A DNA stretch of 64,000 bases. It comes from Streptomyces antibioticus (lineage in GTDB: Bacteria > Actinomycetota > Actinomycetes > Streptomycetales > Streptomycetaceae). Shown piece after piece: positions 17,729 to 27,053 of this stretch. Positions within the stretch are counted from its first letter, which is position 1. Every line of letters starts with the position of its first letter. The position numbers were made by a program, and so were the translations under genes. The notes below the pieces were generated by a model that ran no database searches, had not been told where the DNA came from, and worked only from the letters and a program-made list of their open reading frames with translations. The stretch spans positions 3,869,636 to 3,933,635 of the forward strand of contig NZ_CM007717.1 in the NCBI RefSeq assembly GCF_002019855.1. Reading direction: 5' to 3'.

Positions 17729-20728
17729 ATGGACGACCGTGGAGGACACGGCGGCCCGCGTGTGCCGAGGCAGTGGCGTCCCGGCCCCTCCGGGGAGCCG
17801 GCGGCGCTCCGCTTCGACGTGCTCGGACCGGTGCGCGCGCGGCGCGGCGAGGAGCCGCTCGCCACCGGCTCCCCCCAGCAACGCGCCCTGCTGGCCGCCC
17901 TGTTGCTGCGCGAGGGCCGGACGGCGACGGCGGCCGAGCTGATCGACGCGCTGTGGGGCGAGGACCCGCCGTCGCAGGCGCTGGCGGCGGTGCGGACGTA
18001 CGCCTCGCGGCTGCGGAAGGTACTGGACCAGGGTGTCCTGGTGAGCGAGTCCGGCGGGTACGCGGTACGCGGGCTGGGCGAGGGAGCGCTCGACCTGACC
18101 GTGGCTCAGGAGTTGTCAGGGCAGGCGGAGAAGGCGCGCGGCGCGGGTGATCTGACCCTGGCCCGGGACCTGTTGAACCGCGCGCTCGCCCTCTGGGACG
18201 GCGAGGCGCTGGCCGGCGTACCCGGCCCGTACGCGGAGGCCCAGCGGGTACGGCTGGAGGAGTGGCGGCTCGGCCTGCTGGAATCCCGGCTGGACATGGA
18301 CCTGGAGCAGGGCTGCCACGCGGAGGCCGTCTCCGAGCTGACGGCGCTGACGGCCGCGTATCCGCTGCGCGAGCGGCTGCGGGAGCTGCTGATGCTGGCG
18401 CTGTACCGGGCCGGCCGGCAGGCGGAGGCGCTGGCGGTCTACGCCGACACCCGGCGGCTGCTCGCGGAGGAGCTGGGGGTGGATCCGCGGGCGGGGCTGC
18501 GGGAGTTGCAGCGCAGGATCCTCCAGGCCGACCCGGAGCTGGCCGAACCGTCGGCCCCGGCGGCTCAGCCCGCGGTGGCGCCGGTGCGCCCTGCGCAACT
18601 CCCGGCGAACGTGCCGGACTTCACCGGCCGGACGGCGTTCGTGAGGGAGCTGAGCGAGGTGCTGGCCGGGGCGTCGGGGGCCGGCGGCGACGGTGCTCGC
18701 GGCGGCGACGGCGGCGGCCGGGTGATGGCGGTGTCGGCGCTGGCCGGGATCGGCGGGGTCGGCAAGACGACGCTGGCCGTGCATGTGGCGCACCGGGCCC
18801 GACCGGCCTTCCCCGACGGGCAGTTGTACGTCGATCTCCAGGGCGCGGGCGCGCGGGCGGCCGACCCGGAGACGGTCCTCGGTTCCTTCCTGCGGGCGCT
18901 CGGCACCGCGGACTCGGCGATCCCGGACTCCCTGGAGGACCGGGCGGCGCTGTACCGGTCGGTGCTGGACGGGCGGCGGGTCCTGGTGCTGCTGGACAAC
19001 GCCCGTGACGCGGCGCAGGTACGGCCGCTGCTGCCGGGCACCGAGGGGTGTGCGGCGCTGGTCACCTCGCGGGTGCGGATGGTGGGGCTGGCGGGCGCGC
19101 ATCTCGTCGACCTGGACGTGATGTCGCCGGACGAGGCGATCGCGCTGTTCACCAGGATCGTCGGCGAGGAGCGGGTGGGCTCGGAGCGGAAGGCGGCGCT
19201 GGACGTGGTCGCGGCCTGCGGTTTCCTGCCGCTGGCCATCAGGATCGCGGCGTCGCGGCTGGCGGCCCGGCGGACCTGGACGGTGTCCGTGCTGGCGGCG
19301 AAGCTCGCGGACGAACGGCGCCGGCTGGACGAGCTCCAGGCCGGGGACCTCGCGGTGAAGGCCACCTTCGAGCTGGGCTACGGCCAGTTGGAGCCGGTCC
19401 AGGCGCGGGCGTTCCGCCTGCTGGGCCTCGCGGACGGCCCGGACATCTCCCTCGCGGCGGCCGCGGCGGTCCTCGACCTGCCGCCGGAGGACACCGAGGA
19501 CCTGCTGGAGTCCCTGGTCGACACCTCCCTCCTGGAGTCCGCGGCCCCCGGCCGCTACCGCTTCCACGACCTGGTCCGCCTCTACGCCCGAGCCTGCGCC
19601 GAACGCGACGAACGCCCTCCCGGTGAACGCACGGCGGCCCTGTCCCGCCTGCTGGACTTCTATCTGGCGACGGCGGCGGGGGTGTATGCGATCGAGCGGC
19701 CGGGGGACCGGCTGGTGGACCATCTGGAGGCGACCGAGTATCCGGGGCTGCGGTTCACCGACGGCGCGGCGGCTCTCGACTGGCTGTACTCGGAGGCGGC
19801 CCCCCTCCTGGCCTGCGTCCAGCAGGCGGCCGGAACCGACCGGACGCGGCGGGCGGTCGACCTGCTGTGGGCGGCGAAGGACCTGACGGAGTCCGGCGCG
19901 AACTCACGGCAGTACGCGACGACGGCCGAGGCCATGTGCGTCGCGACGCGGGCGACCGGGGACGTCAGGGCCGAGGGGCGGGCCCGGACGGTGCTCACCG
20001 ACGTCCTTCTGGTGTCCGGGCGGATCCAGCAGGCGGAGGACGAGGCACGGCGGGCCATGGAACTCGCCGCGGCCGCCGGGGACTCCACCGCGGTGAGCTG
20101 GGTGGCGAACAACCGCGGGCTGATCCGTCTGCACCAGCACCGGTACGCGGAGGGCAACGCGTTCTTCGACCAGGCCATCGACGGCTTCCGCGCCGCCGGG
20201 AACAAGCCGGGCGAGGCGTCCGCCCTGTCCAACCTCTCCCGTGCCCAGTTGGGGGCCGGGAACGTGACCGAGGCGGTCGAGATCGCCCGGCGCGGTCTTG
20301 CCCTGTACGTGGAGATGGGCCGGACCATGCGGCTCGCCAACGGCCATTACGCCGTGGGCGTCGCGCTCACCAAGGCGGGCCGGCACGGTGACGCGCTGGA
20401 GCAGTTCTCCGAGGCGCTGGGAATCTTCGGCGAACACCGGCAGCGGCTCTGGGAGGGCGCGACCAACTTCCGTATCGCCGAGGCCCACTTGGCCGCCAGG
20501 CATCCCGCACATGCGGCCCGGCACGCCGAACAGGCCCTGGCGCTCGGCTCGATCGGCGGCGACCGTATGCGGGGCAACGTCCTGACGCTGCTCGGCCGGG
20601 CGCTCTCCGCCCTCGGCCAGGCCGACCGCGCCAGGGCGTGCTGGCAGGAGGCGCTGAGCCTGCTGGAGCAGAATGGCGCCTCGGAAGTGGACGACGTACG
20701 GGCGCTGTTGACGTCACCGGCGGCGTAG
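17729..20728 (+). CDS. afsR: AfsR, SARP-type global regulator with NB-ARC and TPR domains
   Basis: 999-residue transcriptional activator of antibiotic production. Order of domains: OmpR-like winged helix (about 27-115), bacterial transcriptional activation domain (about 120-270), a Pro/Ala linker, an NB-ARC ATPase with P-loop GIGGVGKTT near residues 338-348, and C-terminal TPR repeats (about 750-990). In S. coelicolor, AfsR (993 aa) is phosphorylated by AfsK and switches on afsS. Here a DNHMP-repeat AfsS gene follows directly, and AfsK and KbpA genes lie at 31.5-35 kb, which supports the name over other SARP-NB-ARC paralogues. ATG 17729 follows an AGGGGAGCC ribosome binding site. Confidence 0.93.
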   Translation: MDDRGGHGGPRVPRQWRPGPSGEPAALRFDVLGPVRARRGEEPLATGSPQQRALLAALLLREGRTATAAELIDALWGEDPPSQALAAVRTYASRLRKVLDQGVLVSESGGYAVRGLGEGALDLTVAQELSGQAEKARGAGDLTLARDLLNRALALWDGEALAGVPGPYAEAQRVRLEEWRLGLLESRLDMDLEQGCHAEAVSELTALTAAYPLRERLRELLMLALYRAGRQAEALAVYADTRRLLAEELGVDPRAGLRELQRRILQADPELAEPSAPAAQPAVAPVRPAQLPANVPDFTGRTAFVRELSEVLAGASGAGGDGARGGDGGGRVMAVSALAGIGGVGKTTLAVHVAHRARPAFPDGQLYVDLQGAGARAADPETVLGSFLRALGTADSAIPDSLEDRAALYRSVLDGRRVLVLLDNARDAAQVRPLLPGTEGCAALVTSRVRMVGLAGAHLVDLDVMSPDEAIALFTRIVGEERVGSERKAALDVVAACGFLPLAIRIAASRLAARRTWTVSVLAAKLADERRRLDELQAGDLAVKATFELGYGQLEPVQARAFRLLGLADGPDISLAAAAAVLDLPPEDTEDLLESLVDTSLLESAAPGRYRFHDLVRLYARACAERDERPPGERTAALSRLLDFYLATAAGVYAIERPGDRLVDHLEATEYPGLRFTDGAAALDWLYSEAAPLLACVQQAAGTDRTRRAVDLLWAAKDLTESGANSRQYATTAEAMCVATRATGDVRAEGRARTVLTDVLLVSGRIQQAEDEARRAMELAAAAGDSTAVSWVANNRGLIRLHQHRYAEGNAFFDQAIDGFRAAGNKPGEASALSNLSRAQLGAGNVTEAVEIARRGLALYVEMGRTMRLANGHYAVGVALTKAGRHGDALEQFSEALGIFGEHRQRLWEGATNFRIAEAHLAARHPAHAARHAEQALALGSIGGDRMRGNVLTLLGRALSALGQADRARACWQEALSLLEQNGASEVDDVRALLTSPAA

Positions 20729-20751
20729 CGCCGACCAGGGAGGGGACGGGC

Positions 20752-20769
20752 GTTCATCGTTCGTTTATC
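20752..20769 (+). promoter_or_regulatory. Probable AfsR binding repeats in the afsS promoter
   Basis: Direct repeats GTTCATC (20752-20758) and GTTTATC (20763-20769), spaced 11 bp start to start. This is the layout expected for a SARP/OmpR-type dimer and for the TTCA-type repeats described for AfsR at the afsS promoter. A weak -10 candidate TGTTCT lies at 20784-20789, so the repeats would overlap the -35 position. Confidence 0.6.
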
Positions 20770-20930
20770 GCCACCGTGCACGCTGTTCTGTGTCGGCCCG
20801 TCGCGTCGGGGGGCAGATGGTCCGACCTGGAGCCCGGCCGGTTAGTCTGCGGCTCCGAACGCCCGTCCGACGGCTCACGGGGGGCCGGCGGGCGGGCGTT
20901 CCTCACTCGTCACCACAGCAGAGGAAGACC

Positions 20931-21116
20931 ATGAGCGACACCACGAAGGACACGGAAGCCACCGCGCCGGAGGGCACGACGCCCGCCGTGCCGGCCGAGG
21001 ACGAGACGGTCACCACGCTCGACAACCACATGCCGGCCCCGCCGGCCGCCGAGGTCGTCACCACGCTGGACAACCACATGCCGGCCCCGCCGGCCCTGGG
21101 CCGCGACGGCAAGTAG
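20931..21116 (+). CDS. afsS: AfsS, small DNHMP-repeat regulator of secondary metabolism
   Basis: 61-residue peptide containing two copies of VTTLDNHMPAPPA (residues about 26-38 and 43-55). T-x-x-x-DNHMPxPP repeats are the hallmark of AfsS (63 aa in S. coelicolor), the small target through which AfsR raises antibiotic production; the mechanism is not settled. GAGGAAG precedes the ATG. It lies about 200 bases after afsR with its own promoter region and an AfsR-box-like repeat. No signal or membrane segment. Confidence 0.92.
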   Translation: MSDTTKDTEATAPEGTTPAVPAEDETVTTLDNHMPAPPAAEVVTTLDNHMPAPPALGRDGK

Positions 21117-21201
21117 CTGTCCGCGGAAGGGGGATCGGTCACGGCGGCCCGCGGGGGAGCTGCCGCCGTGACCGGCCAGGACGTACGGCTACGCTGCCTC
21201 T

Positions 21202-22164
21202 GTGGACATCGGTGTGGAGCAGGACACTCAGGGCTGGGACACCACACGCTCCTGGGTGGAGAAACAACTCGCCGGTGCGGAGCGCGTCGAGGCCGTCGTA
21301 CGGCTGCGCGGCGGCTGGACGTCGGAGATGCGCCGCCTGGACCTCCGCGGTCCGGACGGCCCGCGCTCACTCGTCCTGCGGTCCTTCGTCAAGCCCTTCT
21401 TCGTCCAGCACGCCGAGGGCCTGCTGACCCGCGAGGCGGACATCCTGCGCCTCCTCGCCGACACGGACGTGCCCGCGGCCACGCTCGTCGCGGTCGACGC
21501 GACGGCACGGCACTGCGCTCACCCCTCCCTGCTGATGTCCCATCTGCCGGGGACCGTTCGTCCGGGCGATCGGGGCGCCGATGCCCGCGCCGATCTGCTG
21601 GCCCGGCAACTCGTGCGTGTCCACCGCCTGCCGGTGACCGCGCGGCAACGGCCCCGCGCCTACCAGGCGTGGACCTCTCCCGAGCGGGTGACGGTGCCCC
21701 CGGACACCGAACGGCCCGGCCTCTGGCGGCGGGCCGTCGATCTCATCTGCCGCGAACCCCCTGCCCACCAGGGCTGTTTCCTGCACCGGGACTTCCATCC
21801 CGGCAACGTCCTCTTCACCGGCCCCGACGACGATCCCCGGATCAGCGGGGTCGTCGACTGGGTGGAGACCTCCTGGGGTCCTGCCGACCTGGACGTGGCG
21901 CACTGTTCGACGGCCCTCGCCCTGCTGCACGGGGTGCCCGCGGGCCTGCGCTTCGCCGATCGTTACGTCGCGGCGGGCGGAACCCTGGCCGAGGACGACG
22001 GCTCCCACCTGTACTGGCGGCTGCTGGACGCGCTGGGATTCGCCCCGGACGCGGAGAAGGTGGCCGTTCCCTGGCGTGAACTGGGCCGCGTCGATCTGAC
22101 GGCCGGTGTCCTGACCCGACGGCTGGAGGGATACGTCGGGGCTCTCCTCGACCGTTACGCCTGA
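21202..22164 (+). CDS. Aminoglycoside phosphotransferase-family kinase-like protein
   Basis: 320-residue APH/choline-kinase-fold protein. The catalytic loop HRDFHPGNVLF is at about residues 193-203 and the metal Asp is in VVDWVETSWG. Substrate cannot be told: the family includes antibiotic, choline and homoserine kinases. GTG 21202 has no ribosome binding site, but TACGCT lies six bases upstream, with a GTGACC-like -35 sixteen bases before it, so a leaderless transcript is likely. It ends against a strong terminator shared with argG. Confidence 0.85.
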   Translation: MDIGVEQDTQGWDTTRSWVEKQLAGAERVEAVVRLRGGWTSEMRRLDLRGPDGPRSLVLRSFVKPFFVQHAEGLLTREADILRLLADTDVPAATLVAVDATARHCAHPSLLMSHLPGTVRPGDRGADARADLLARQLVRVHRLPVTARQRPRAYQAWTSPERVTVPPDTERPGLWRRAVDLICREPPAHQGCFLHRDFHPGNVLFTGPDDDPRISGVVDWVETSWGPADLDVAHCSTALALLHGVPAGLRFADRYVAAGGTLAEDDGSHLYWRLLDALGFAPDAEKVAVPWRELGRVDLTAGVLTRRLEGYVGALLDRYA

Positions 22165-22175
22165 ACCACATGACG

Positions 22176-22217
22176 AAGGCCGCCCCCGACGCAGAGTGCG
22201 CGTCGGGGGCGGCCTTT
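22176..22217. terminator. Bidirectional hairpin terminator between the APH-like gene and argG
   Basis: Perfect 17-bp inverted repeat: AAGGCCGCCCCCGACGC (22176-22192) and its complement (22200-22216), with a seven-base loop and short T/A ends. It lies between two convergent genes, ending both transcripts. Confidence 0.92.
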
Positions 22218-22240
22218 GTCGTACGCAGGCGCGGGGGGGA

Positions 22241-23695
22241 TCAGTCCGTGCCGAATTCCATCGCCGCCCTGTCCAGCAGCGCGTCGTCCTCGTCGACCTC
22301 GCCTCGGGAGGCGATGGCCTCGGCGCCGCCCTGGGGCATCTCCGGCATGGTGCCGATGAGGCCCGTCGCCGCGGCCTGGGCCGCGCCGATCGCCGGGCTG
22401 CCGGTGCCGATCAGGCCGAGGCCGGCGTACTGCTCCAGCTTGGCGCGCGAGTCGGCGATGTCGAGGTTGCGCATGGTGAGCTGGCCGATCCGGTCCAGCG
22501 GGCCGAACGCGGAGTCCTCGGTGCGCTCCATCGACAGCTTGTCGGGGTGGTAGCTGAACGCCGGGCCCGCGGTGTCGAGGATCGAGTAGTCCTCGCCGCG
22601 CCGCAGCCGCAGGGTGACCTCGCCGGTGACGGCCGCGCCGACCCACCGCTGGAGGGACTCGCGGATCATCAGCGCCTGCGGGTCCAGCCAGCGGCCCTCG
22701 TACATCAGACGGCCGAGGCGCCGGCCCTCGTTGTGGTACTGGGCGAGGGTGTCCTCGTTGTGGATGGCGTTGACCAGCCGCTCGTAGGCCGCGTGCAGCA
22801 GGGCCATGCCGGGCGCCTCGTAGATGCCGCGGCTCTTCGCCTCGATGATGCGGTTCTCGATCTGGTCGGACATGCCCAGGCCGTGCCGGCCGCCGATGGC
22901 ATTGGCCTCCATGACCAGGTCGACCGGCGAGGCGAACTCCTTGCCGTTGATCGTCACGGGCCGGCCCTGCTCGAAGCCGATCGTCACGTCCTCGGCGGCG
23001 ATCTCGACCGACGGGTCCCAGAACCGCACGCCCATGATCGGCTCGACGGTCTCGACCCCGGTGTCGAGGTGCTCCAGCGTCTTCGCCTCGTGGGTGGCGC
23101 CCCAGATGTTGGCGTCCGTGGAGTACGCCTTCTCCGTGCTGTCCCGGTAGGGCAGCTCATGGGCGAGCAGCCACTCCGACATCTCCTTGCGGCCGCCCAG
23201 CTCGGTCACGAAGTCCGCGTCCAGCCAGGGCTTGTAGATCCGCAGGTGCGGGTTGGCGAGCAGACCGTAGCGGTAGAACCGCTCGATGTCGTTGCCCTTG
23301 AACGTCGAGCCGTCGCCCCAGATCTGGACGTCGTCCTCCAGCATCGCCCGCACCAGCAGCGTGCCGGTGACGGCACGGCCGAGCGGGGTGGTGTTGAAGT
23401 ACGCCCGCCCGCCCGAGCGGATGTGGAACGCGCCGCAGGTGAGCGCGGCCAGGCCCTCCTCGACCAGCGCCGCGCGGCAGTCGACCAGGCGCGCGATCTC
23501 GGCACCGTAGGTCTTCGCGCGGCCGGGCACGGAGGCGATGTCGGGCTCGTCGTACTGGCCGATGTCGGCGGTGTAGGTGCACGGGATCGCGCCCTTGTCG
23601 CGCATCCAGGCGACGGCGACCGAGGTGTCGAGACCGCCGGAGAAGGCGATACCGACGCGTTCCCCCGTGGGCAGGGAGGTGAGGACCTTGGACAT
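22241..23695 (-). CDS. argG: Argininosuccinate synthase
   Basis: 484-residue ATP-dependent ligase joining citrulline and aspartate in arginine biosynthesis. The N-terminal ATP pyrophosphatase loop is SGGLDTS; YTADIGQYDEPD, GDGSTFKGND and the long C-terminus mark the long (E. coli-like) ArgG type. ATG 23695 is chosen; the -10-like CATACT nine bases upstream and lack of a ribosome binding site suggest a leaderless transcript. Upstream ARG-box-like repeats point to ArgR control. It is isolated from other arg genes. Confidence 0.96.
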   Translation of the reverse strand: MSKVLTSLPTGERVGIAFSGGLDTSVAVAWMRDKGAIPCTYTADIGQYDEPDIASVPGRAKTYGAEIARLVDCRAALVEEGLAALTCGAFHIRSGGRAYFNTTPLGRAVTGTLLVRAMLEDDVQIWGDGSTFKGNDIERFYRYGLLANPHLRIYKPWLDADFVTELGGRKEMSEWLLAHELPYRDSTEKAYSTDANIWGATHEAKTLEHLDTGVETVEPIMGVRFWDPSVEIAAEDVTIGFEQGRPVTINGKEFASPVDLVMEANAIGGRHGLGMSDQIENRIIEAKSRGIYEAPGMALLHAAYERLVNAIHNEDTLAQYHNEGRRLGRLMYEGRWLDPQALMIRESLQRWVGAAVTGEVTLRLRRGEDYSILDTAGPAFSYHPDKLSMERTEDSAFGPLDRIGQLTMRNLDIADSRAKLEQYAGLGLIGTGSPAIGAAQAAATGLIGTMPEMPQGGAEAIASRGEVDEDDALLDRAAMEFGTD

Positions 23696-23721
23696 AGGAA
23701 GAGTATGCACCACAACGCATG

Positions 23722-23774
23722 GTCATGCAAAGCGGTCGTGCAAAGCCGCTCATACGAAGCACTCATGCAGAGCG
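23722..23774. promoter_or_regulatory. Four ARG-box-like direct repeats upstream of argG
   Basis: Four imperfect 13-14 bp repeats of the form TCATGCAAAGC (23722-23734, 23735-23747, 23748-23761, 23762-23774), containing ATGCA/TGCAT cores as in actinobacterial ArgR sites. The last overlaps the 3' end of the acyl-CoA ligase gene. ArgR binding is inference. Confidence 0.6.
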
Positions 23775-25376
23775 TGCTTCCGCGGAGGCACCACCCGCCC
23801 GCCTCCGCAGCTCCCCCTTCACCACCTTCCCGCTCGCGTTCCTCGGCAGCGCGCCCACGAACTCCACCTCCCGCGGCACCTTGTAGTTCGCCATCTCGCG
23901 CCGCGCCCAGGCGATCAGATCGTCCCCGGTGAGCACCGAACCCCGGCGCCGCACCACGTACGCCCGTCCCACCTCGCCGAGCCGGGCGTCCGGTACGCCG
24001 ACGACGGCGACGTCACGCACATCGGGATGCAGGCCGAGGAGCTGCTCTATCTCCGCCGGGTACGCGTTGAAGCCGCCGACGATGTACATGTCCTTGATCC
24101 GGTCGGTGATCCGCAGGTTGCCCGCCTCGTCCAGCACACCCACGTCCCCGGTGCGCAGCCAGCCGTCCGGCGTGAGGACCTCGGCCGTGGCCGCCTCGTC
24201 CTCGTAGTAGCCGCGCATCACGTTGAAGCCGCGGACCAGCACCTCCCCCGGCTGCCCCGGCGACGCCTGGACCTGCACCTCCACGCCGGGGATCGCACGG
24301 CCCGAGGTGGACGCGATCACCGTCGGGTCGTCGCCGCGCCGGCACATCGTGACGATGCCGCTCGCCTCCGACAGGCCGTACGCCGTCAGGACCGTGTCCA
24401 CCCCCAGCTCGCTCCGCAGCCGCTCGACGAGCCGCAGCGGCACCACGGCCGCGCCGGTCACGACCAGCCGCAGCGCCGACAGGTCGTGGGCGTCGCGCGA
24501 GGCGTGGTCCAGGAGGGACTGGTGGAGCGTGGGCGGGCCGGGCAGCACGGAGACGCGCTCCGCCGCCAGGTTCGCGAGGACCGTGTCCACGTTGAACACC
24601 GGCTGCGGGATCATCGTCGCGCCCCGCATCAGACAGGCGATCACGCCGGCCTTGTAGCCGAAGGTGTGGAAGAAGGGGTTCACGATCAGATAGCGGTCGC
24701 CGCGCACCAGGCCCGCGAGGTCGCTCCAGATCTCGTAGCCGCGCAGGGTCTGGGCGTGGGTGATGACGGCACCCTTCGGCCGCCCGGTGGTACCGGACGT
24801 GAAGACGATGTCCGACGGCTGGTCCGCCCGCACCGCGTCCGCCCGCGCTCGGACCTCCGCCCCGCTCACCCCCTCCCCGCTCGCCAGGAAGTCCTTCCAG
24901 GTACGGAAGTCGGCGGGGGCGTCGTCGGAGAGAACGACGACCTGCTTGAGCGCGGGGAGCCCGGGAAGGGGACCACCCGGGGCGGGGGCTGAGGCCCCCG
25001 CACCCGCCGCCCTCCTCAGGGAAGCCACGTACGACGTGCCGAGGAAGGTTCCGGTGACGAAGAGCAGCCCCGCCCCGCTGCGGCGCAGCACGTCCGCCGC
25101 CTCCGTCCCCTTGAAGCGGGTGTTCAACGGCACCAGGACCGCGCCCGCCGAGACCGCGCCCAGCGCCGCGACCATCCAGTCCAGCGAGTTGGGCGCCCAG
25201 ATGCCGACGCGGTCGCCCGGCGCGACGCCGTTCGCGAGGCACGCGGCCGCCGCGCGTTCGACGCGGGCGCCGAGTTCGGCGTACGAGATCCGGGTACGGC
25301 CCTCCACCACGGCCTCGGTGTCCGCGTACCGTTCCGCGGCCCACCGCACGAGGGCCGGAATGCTCTCCCACTCCAC
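23763..25376 (-). CDS. Acyl-CoA synthetase (AMP-forming, FadD3-like)
   Basis: 537-residue adenylate-forming CoA ligase. It has the P-loop FTSGTTGRPKGA, YGLSEASG, RTGDVGVLDE and the C-terminal NASGKVVK lysine. Overall pattern (IVGGFNAYPAEIE) is close to FadD3, which activates a bicyclic steroid remnant in mycobacteria, and to medium-chain ligases, so an alicyclic acid is a plausible substrate. GTG 25376 is favoured by a GGAGG six bases upstream; GTG 25388 is the alternative. It is divergent from the thiolase operon across two regulon palindromes. Confidence 0.92.
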   Translation of the reverse strand: MEWESIPALVRWAAERYADTEAVVEGRTRISYAELGARVERAAAACLANGVAPGDRVGIWAPNSLDWMVAALGAVSAGAVLVPLNTRFKGTEAADVLRRSGAGLLFVTGTFLGTSYVASLRRAAGAGASAPAPGGPLPGLPALKQVVVLSDDAPADFRTWKDFLASGEGVSGAEVRARADAVRADQPSDIVFTSGTTGRPKGAVITHAQTLRGYEIWSDLAGLVRGDRYLIVNPFFHTFGYKAGVIACLMRGATMIPQPVFNVDTVLANLAAERVSVLPGPPTLHQSLLDHASRDAHDLSALRLVVTGAAVVPLRLVERLRSELGVDTVLTAYGLSEASGIVTMCRRGDDPTVIASTSGRAIPGVEVQVQASPGQPGEVLVRGFNVMRGYYEDEAATAEVLTPDGWLRTGDVGVLDEAGNLRITDRIKDMYIVGGFNAYPAEIEQLLGLHPDVRDVAVVGVPDARLGEVGRAYVVRRRGSVLTGDDLIAWARREMANYKVPREVEFVGALPRNASGKVVKGELRRRAGGASAEARSA

Positions 25377-25401
25377 CGCAGCCTCCACTCCACCCCGGTA
25401 G

Positions 25402-25443
25402 CTGACTGTCCGTCAGATTAACGCTAACCTGACGGTCTGTCAG
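25402..25443. promoter_or_regulatory. Two regulon palindromes in the ligase/thiolase divergent promoter
   Basis: CTGACTGTCCGTCAG (25402-25416) and CTGACGGTCTGTCAG (25429-25443), centres 27 bp apart. One site is near each divergent gene, so both operons are probably controlled together. Confidence 0.77.
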
Positions 25444-25475
25444 CTCGCCCGTCCGTCTGCGGAGGTGTGCGCACG

Positions 25476-26633
25476 GTGACCGGAGGACCAGGCGTCAAGG
25501 ACGCCACAGCGATCGTCGGCATCGGCCAGACGCCCTTCGCCAAGAGGCTCCCCGAGGACGAGAGGACGCTCGCCTGCCGTGCCGTCCTCGCCGCCCTCGA
25601 CGACGCCGGGATCGCCCCCGGCGAGGTCGACGCGCTCGCCTCCTACACCATGGAGGAGACCGACGAGGTCGAGCTGGCCAAGGCCGTCGGCCTCGGTGAC
25701 CTCACCTTCTTCAGCAAGGTCGGCTTCGGCGGCGGCGGTTCCTGCGCGACGGTCGCCCATCTGGCCGCCGCGATCGCCGCGGGCCAGGCCACGGTGGGCG
25801 TCGCCTGGCGGTCCCGCAAGCGCGGCAGCGGCCCCCGCCCCTGGACCAACACCACCGCCCAACTCCCCACCCCGGCCCAGTGGACGCGCCCCTTCGGCCT
25901 GCTCCGCCCCGCCGACGAGATAGCGATGCTCGCCCGCCGCTACATGCACGAGTACGGCGCGACCCGCGACCACCTCTTCAACGTCGCCCTCGCCTGCCGC
26001 AACCGCGCCAATCAGAACCCGGCCGCGATCATGTACGACCGCCCGCTCACCCGCGAGATGTACATGACCTCCCGCTGGATCAGCGAACCGCTCTGCCTCT
26101 ACGACAACTGCCTCGAAACCGACGGCGCGTTGGCCTGTGTGATCGTCTCCGCCGAACGCGCCCGCGACTGCCGTCGCCGTCCCGTGTACGTCCACTCCGC
26201 CGCGCAGGGGCTGCCCGCCCAGCACCACGGCATGGTCAACTACTGGAACGACGACCCGCTCACCGGCCCGTCCTGGACCGCCGCCCGACACCTGTGGAAA
26301 CACGCCGACTTCACCCCCGCGGACGTCGATGTGGCCCAGATCTACGACGCGTTCACCCCGCTCGTCCCGCTCTCCCTGGAGGGCTACGGCTTCTGCGGCC
26401 GGGGCGAGGGCGGCGCCTTCACCGAGGGCGGCGCGCTGGAGATCGGCGGACGGCTGCCGGTCAACACCGGCGGCGGCGGGCTCAGCGAGGCGTACGTCCA
26501 CGGTTTCAACCTGATCAACGAGGGCGTCAAGCAGTTGCGCGGCATCGCCACCGCGCAGGTCCCGGGCGCCGCGACCTGCCTCGTCACCGCCGGCGAAGGG
26601 GTCCCCACCTCCGCCCTGCTGCTGAGGAGCTGA
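25476..26633 (+). CDS. Thiolase-fold lipid-transfer protein (Ltp/SCP-x type)
   Basis: 385-residue thiolase-superfamily protein of the Ltp group. It has GIGQTPFAK, the GGGGSCATVA segment around the first active-site Cys, AQIYDAFTPL, GEGGAFTEGG and VNTGGGGLSEAYVHG. Ltp2-type members act as retro-aldolases that release propionyl-CoA from steroid side chains and need a DUF35 partner, and such a gene follows at once. GTG 25476 is placed ten bases after GGAGG; GTG 25467 is possible. First gene of a three-gene operon (thiolase, DUF35, hydratase). Confidence 0.9.
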   Translation: MTGGPGVKDATAIVGIGQTPFAKRLPEDERTLACRAVLAALDDAGIAPGEVDALASYTMEETDEVELAKAVGLGDLTFFSKVGFGGGGSCATVAHLAAAIAAGQATVGVAWRSRKRGSGPRPWTNTTAQLPTPAQWTRPFGLLRPADEIAMLARRYMHEYGATRDHLFNVALACRNRANQNPAAIMYDRPLTREMYMTSRWISEPLCLYDNCLETDGALACVIVSAERARDCRRRPVYVHSAAQGLPAQHHGMVNYWNDDPLTGPSWTAARHLWKHADFTPADVDVAQIYDAFTPLVPLSLEGYGFCGRGEGGAFTEGGALEIGGRLPVNTGGGGLSEAYVHGFNLINEGVKQLRGIATAQVPGAATCLVTAGEGVPTSALLLRS

Positions 26634-26636
26634 CCC

Positions 26637-27053
26637 GTGCTGAGTCCCGTCACCGACGCCGACGGCGCCCCCTTCTGGCGGTACGCCGCCCAGGGCGAAC
26701 TCCGCGTCCAGACCTGCGCCGACTGCGCCGAACCCCGCTTCCCGCCCCGCCCCTGCTGCCCCCACTGCCAGTCCTTCACGAGCGAATGGCGACGGCTCTC
26801 GGGCCGAGGCCGCATCTGGTCCTACGTGGTCCCGCACCCCCCTCTCCTCCCCGACTACGCCGCGCAGGCCCCGTACAACGTCATCGTCGTCGAACTCACC
26901 GACGCGCCCCGCATCCGCCTGATCGGCAACCTGGTGCCGGAGGCGAACGCACCCCTCGGCGCCTTCCCACCGGACCGCATCCGGATCGGCGCCCGAGTCC
27001 AGGCCGTCTTCGACGACGCGGGGCTGCCGCGCTGGATCCTGGAGCGCCCGTGA
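26637..27053 (+). CDS. DUF35 / zinc-ribbon OB-fold protein
   Basis: 138 residues. A rubredoxin-like zinc ribbon (CADC...CCPHC, residues about 24-42) precedes an OB-fold. DUF35 proteins pair with Ltp-type thiolases and aldolases and help position the acyl-CoA. It starts three bases after the thiolase stop and its stop overlaps the hydratase start (GTGA), so all three are made together. Confidence 0.9.
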   Translation: MLSPVTDADGAPFWRYAAQGELRVQTCADCAEPRFPPRPCCPHCQSFTSEWRRLSGRGRIWSYVVPHPPLLPDYAAQAPYNVIVVELTDAPRIRLIGNLVPEANAPLGAFPPDRIRIGARVQAVFDDAGLPRWILERP

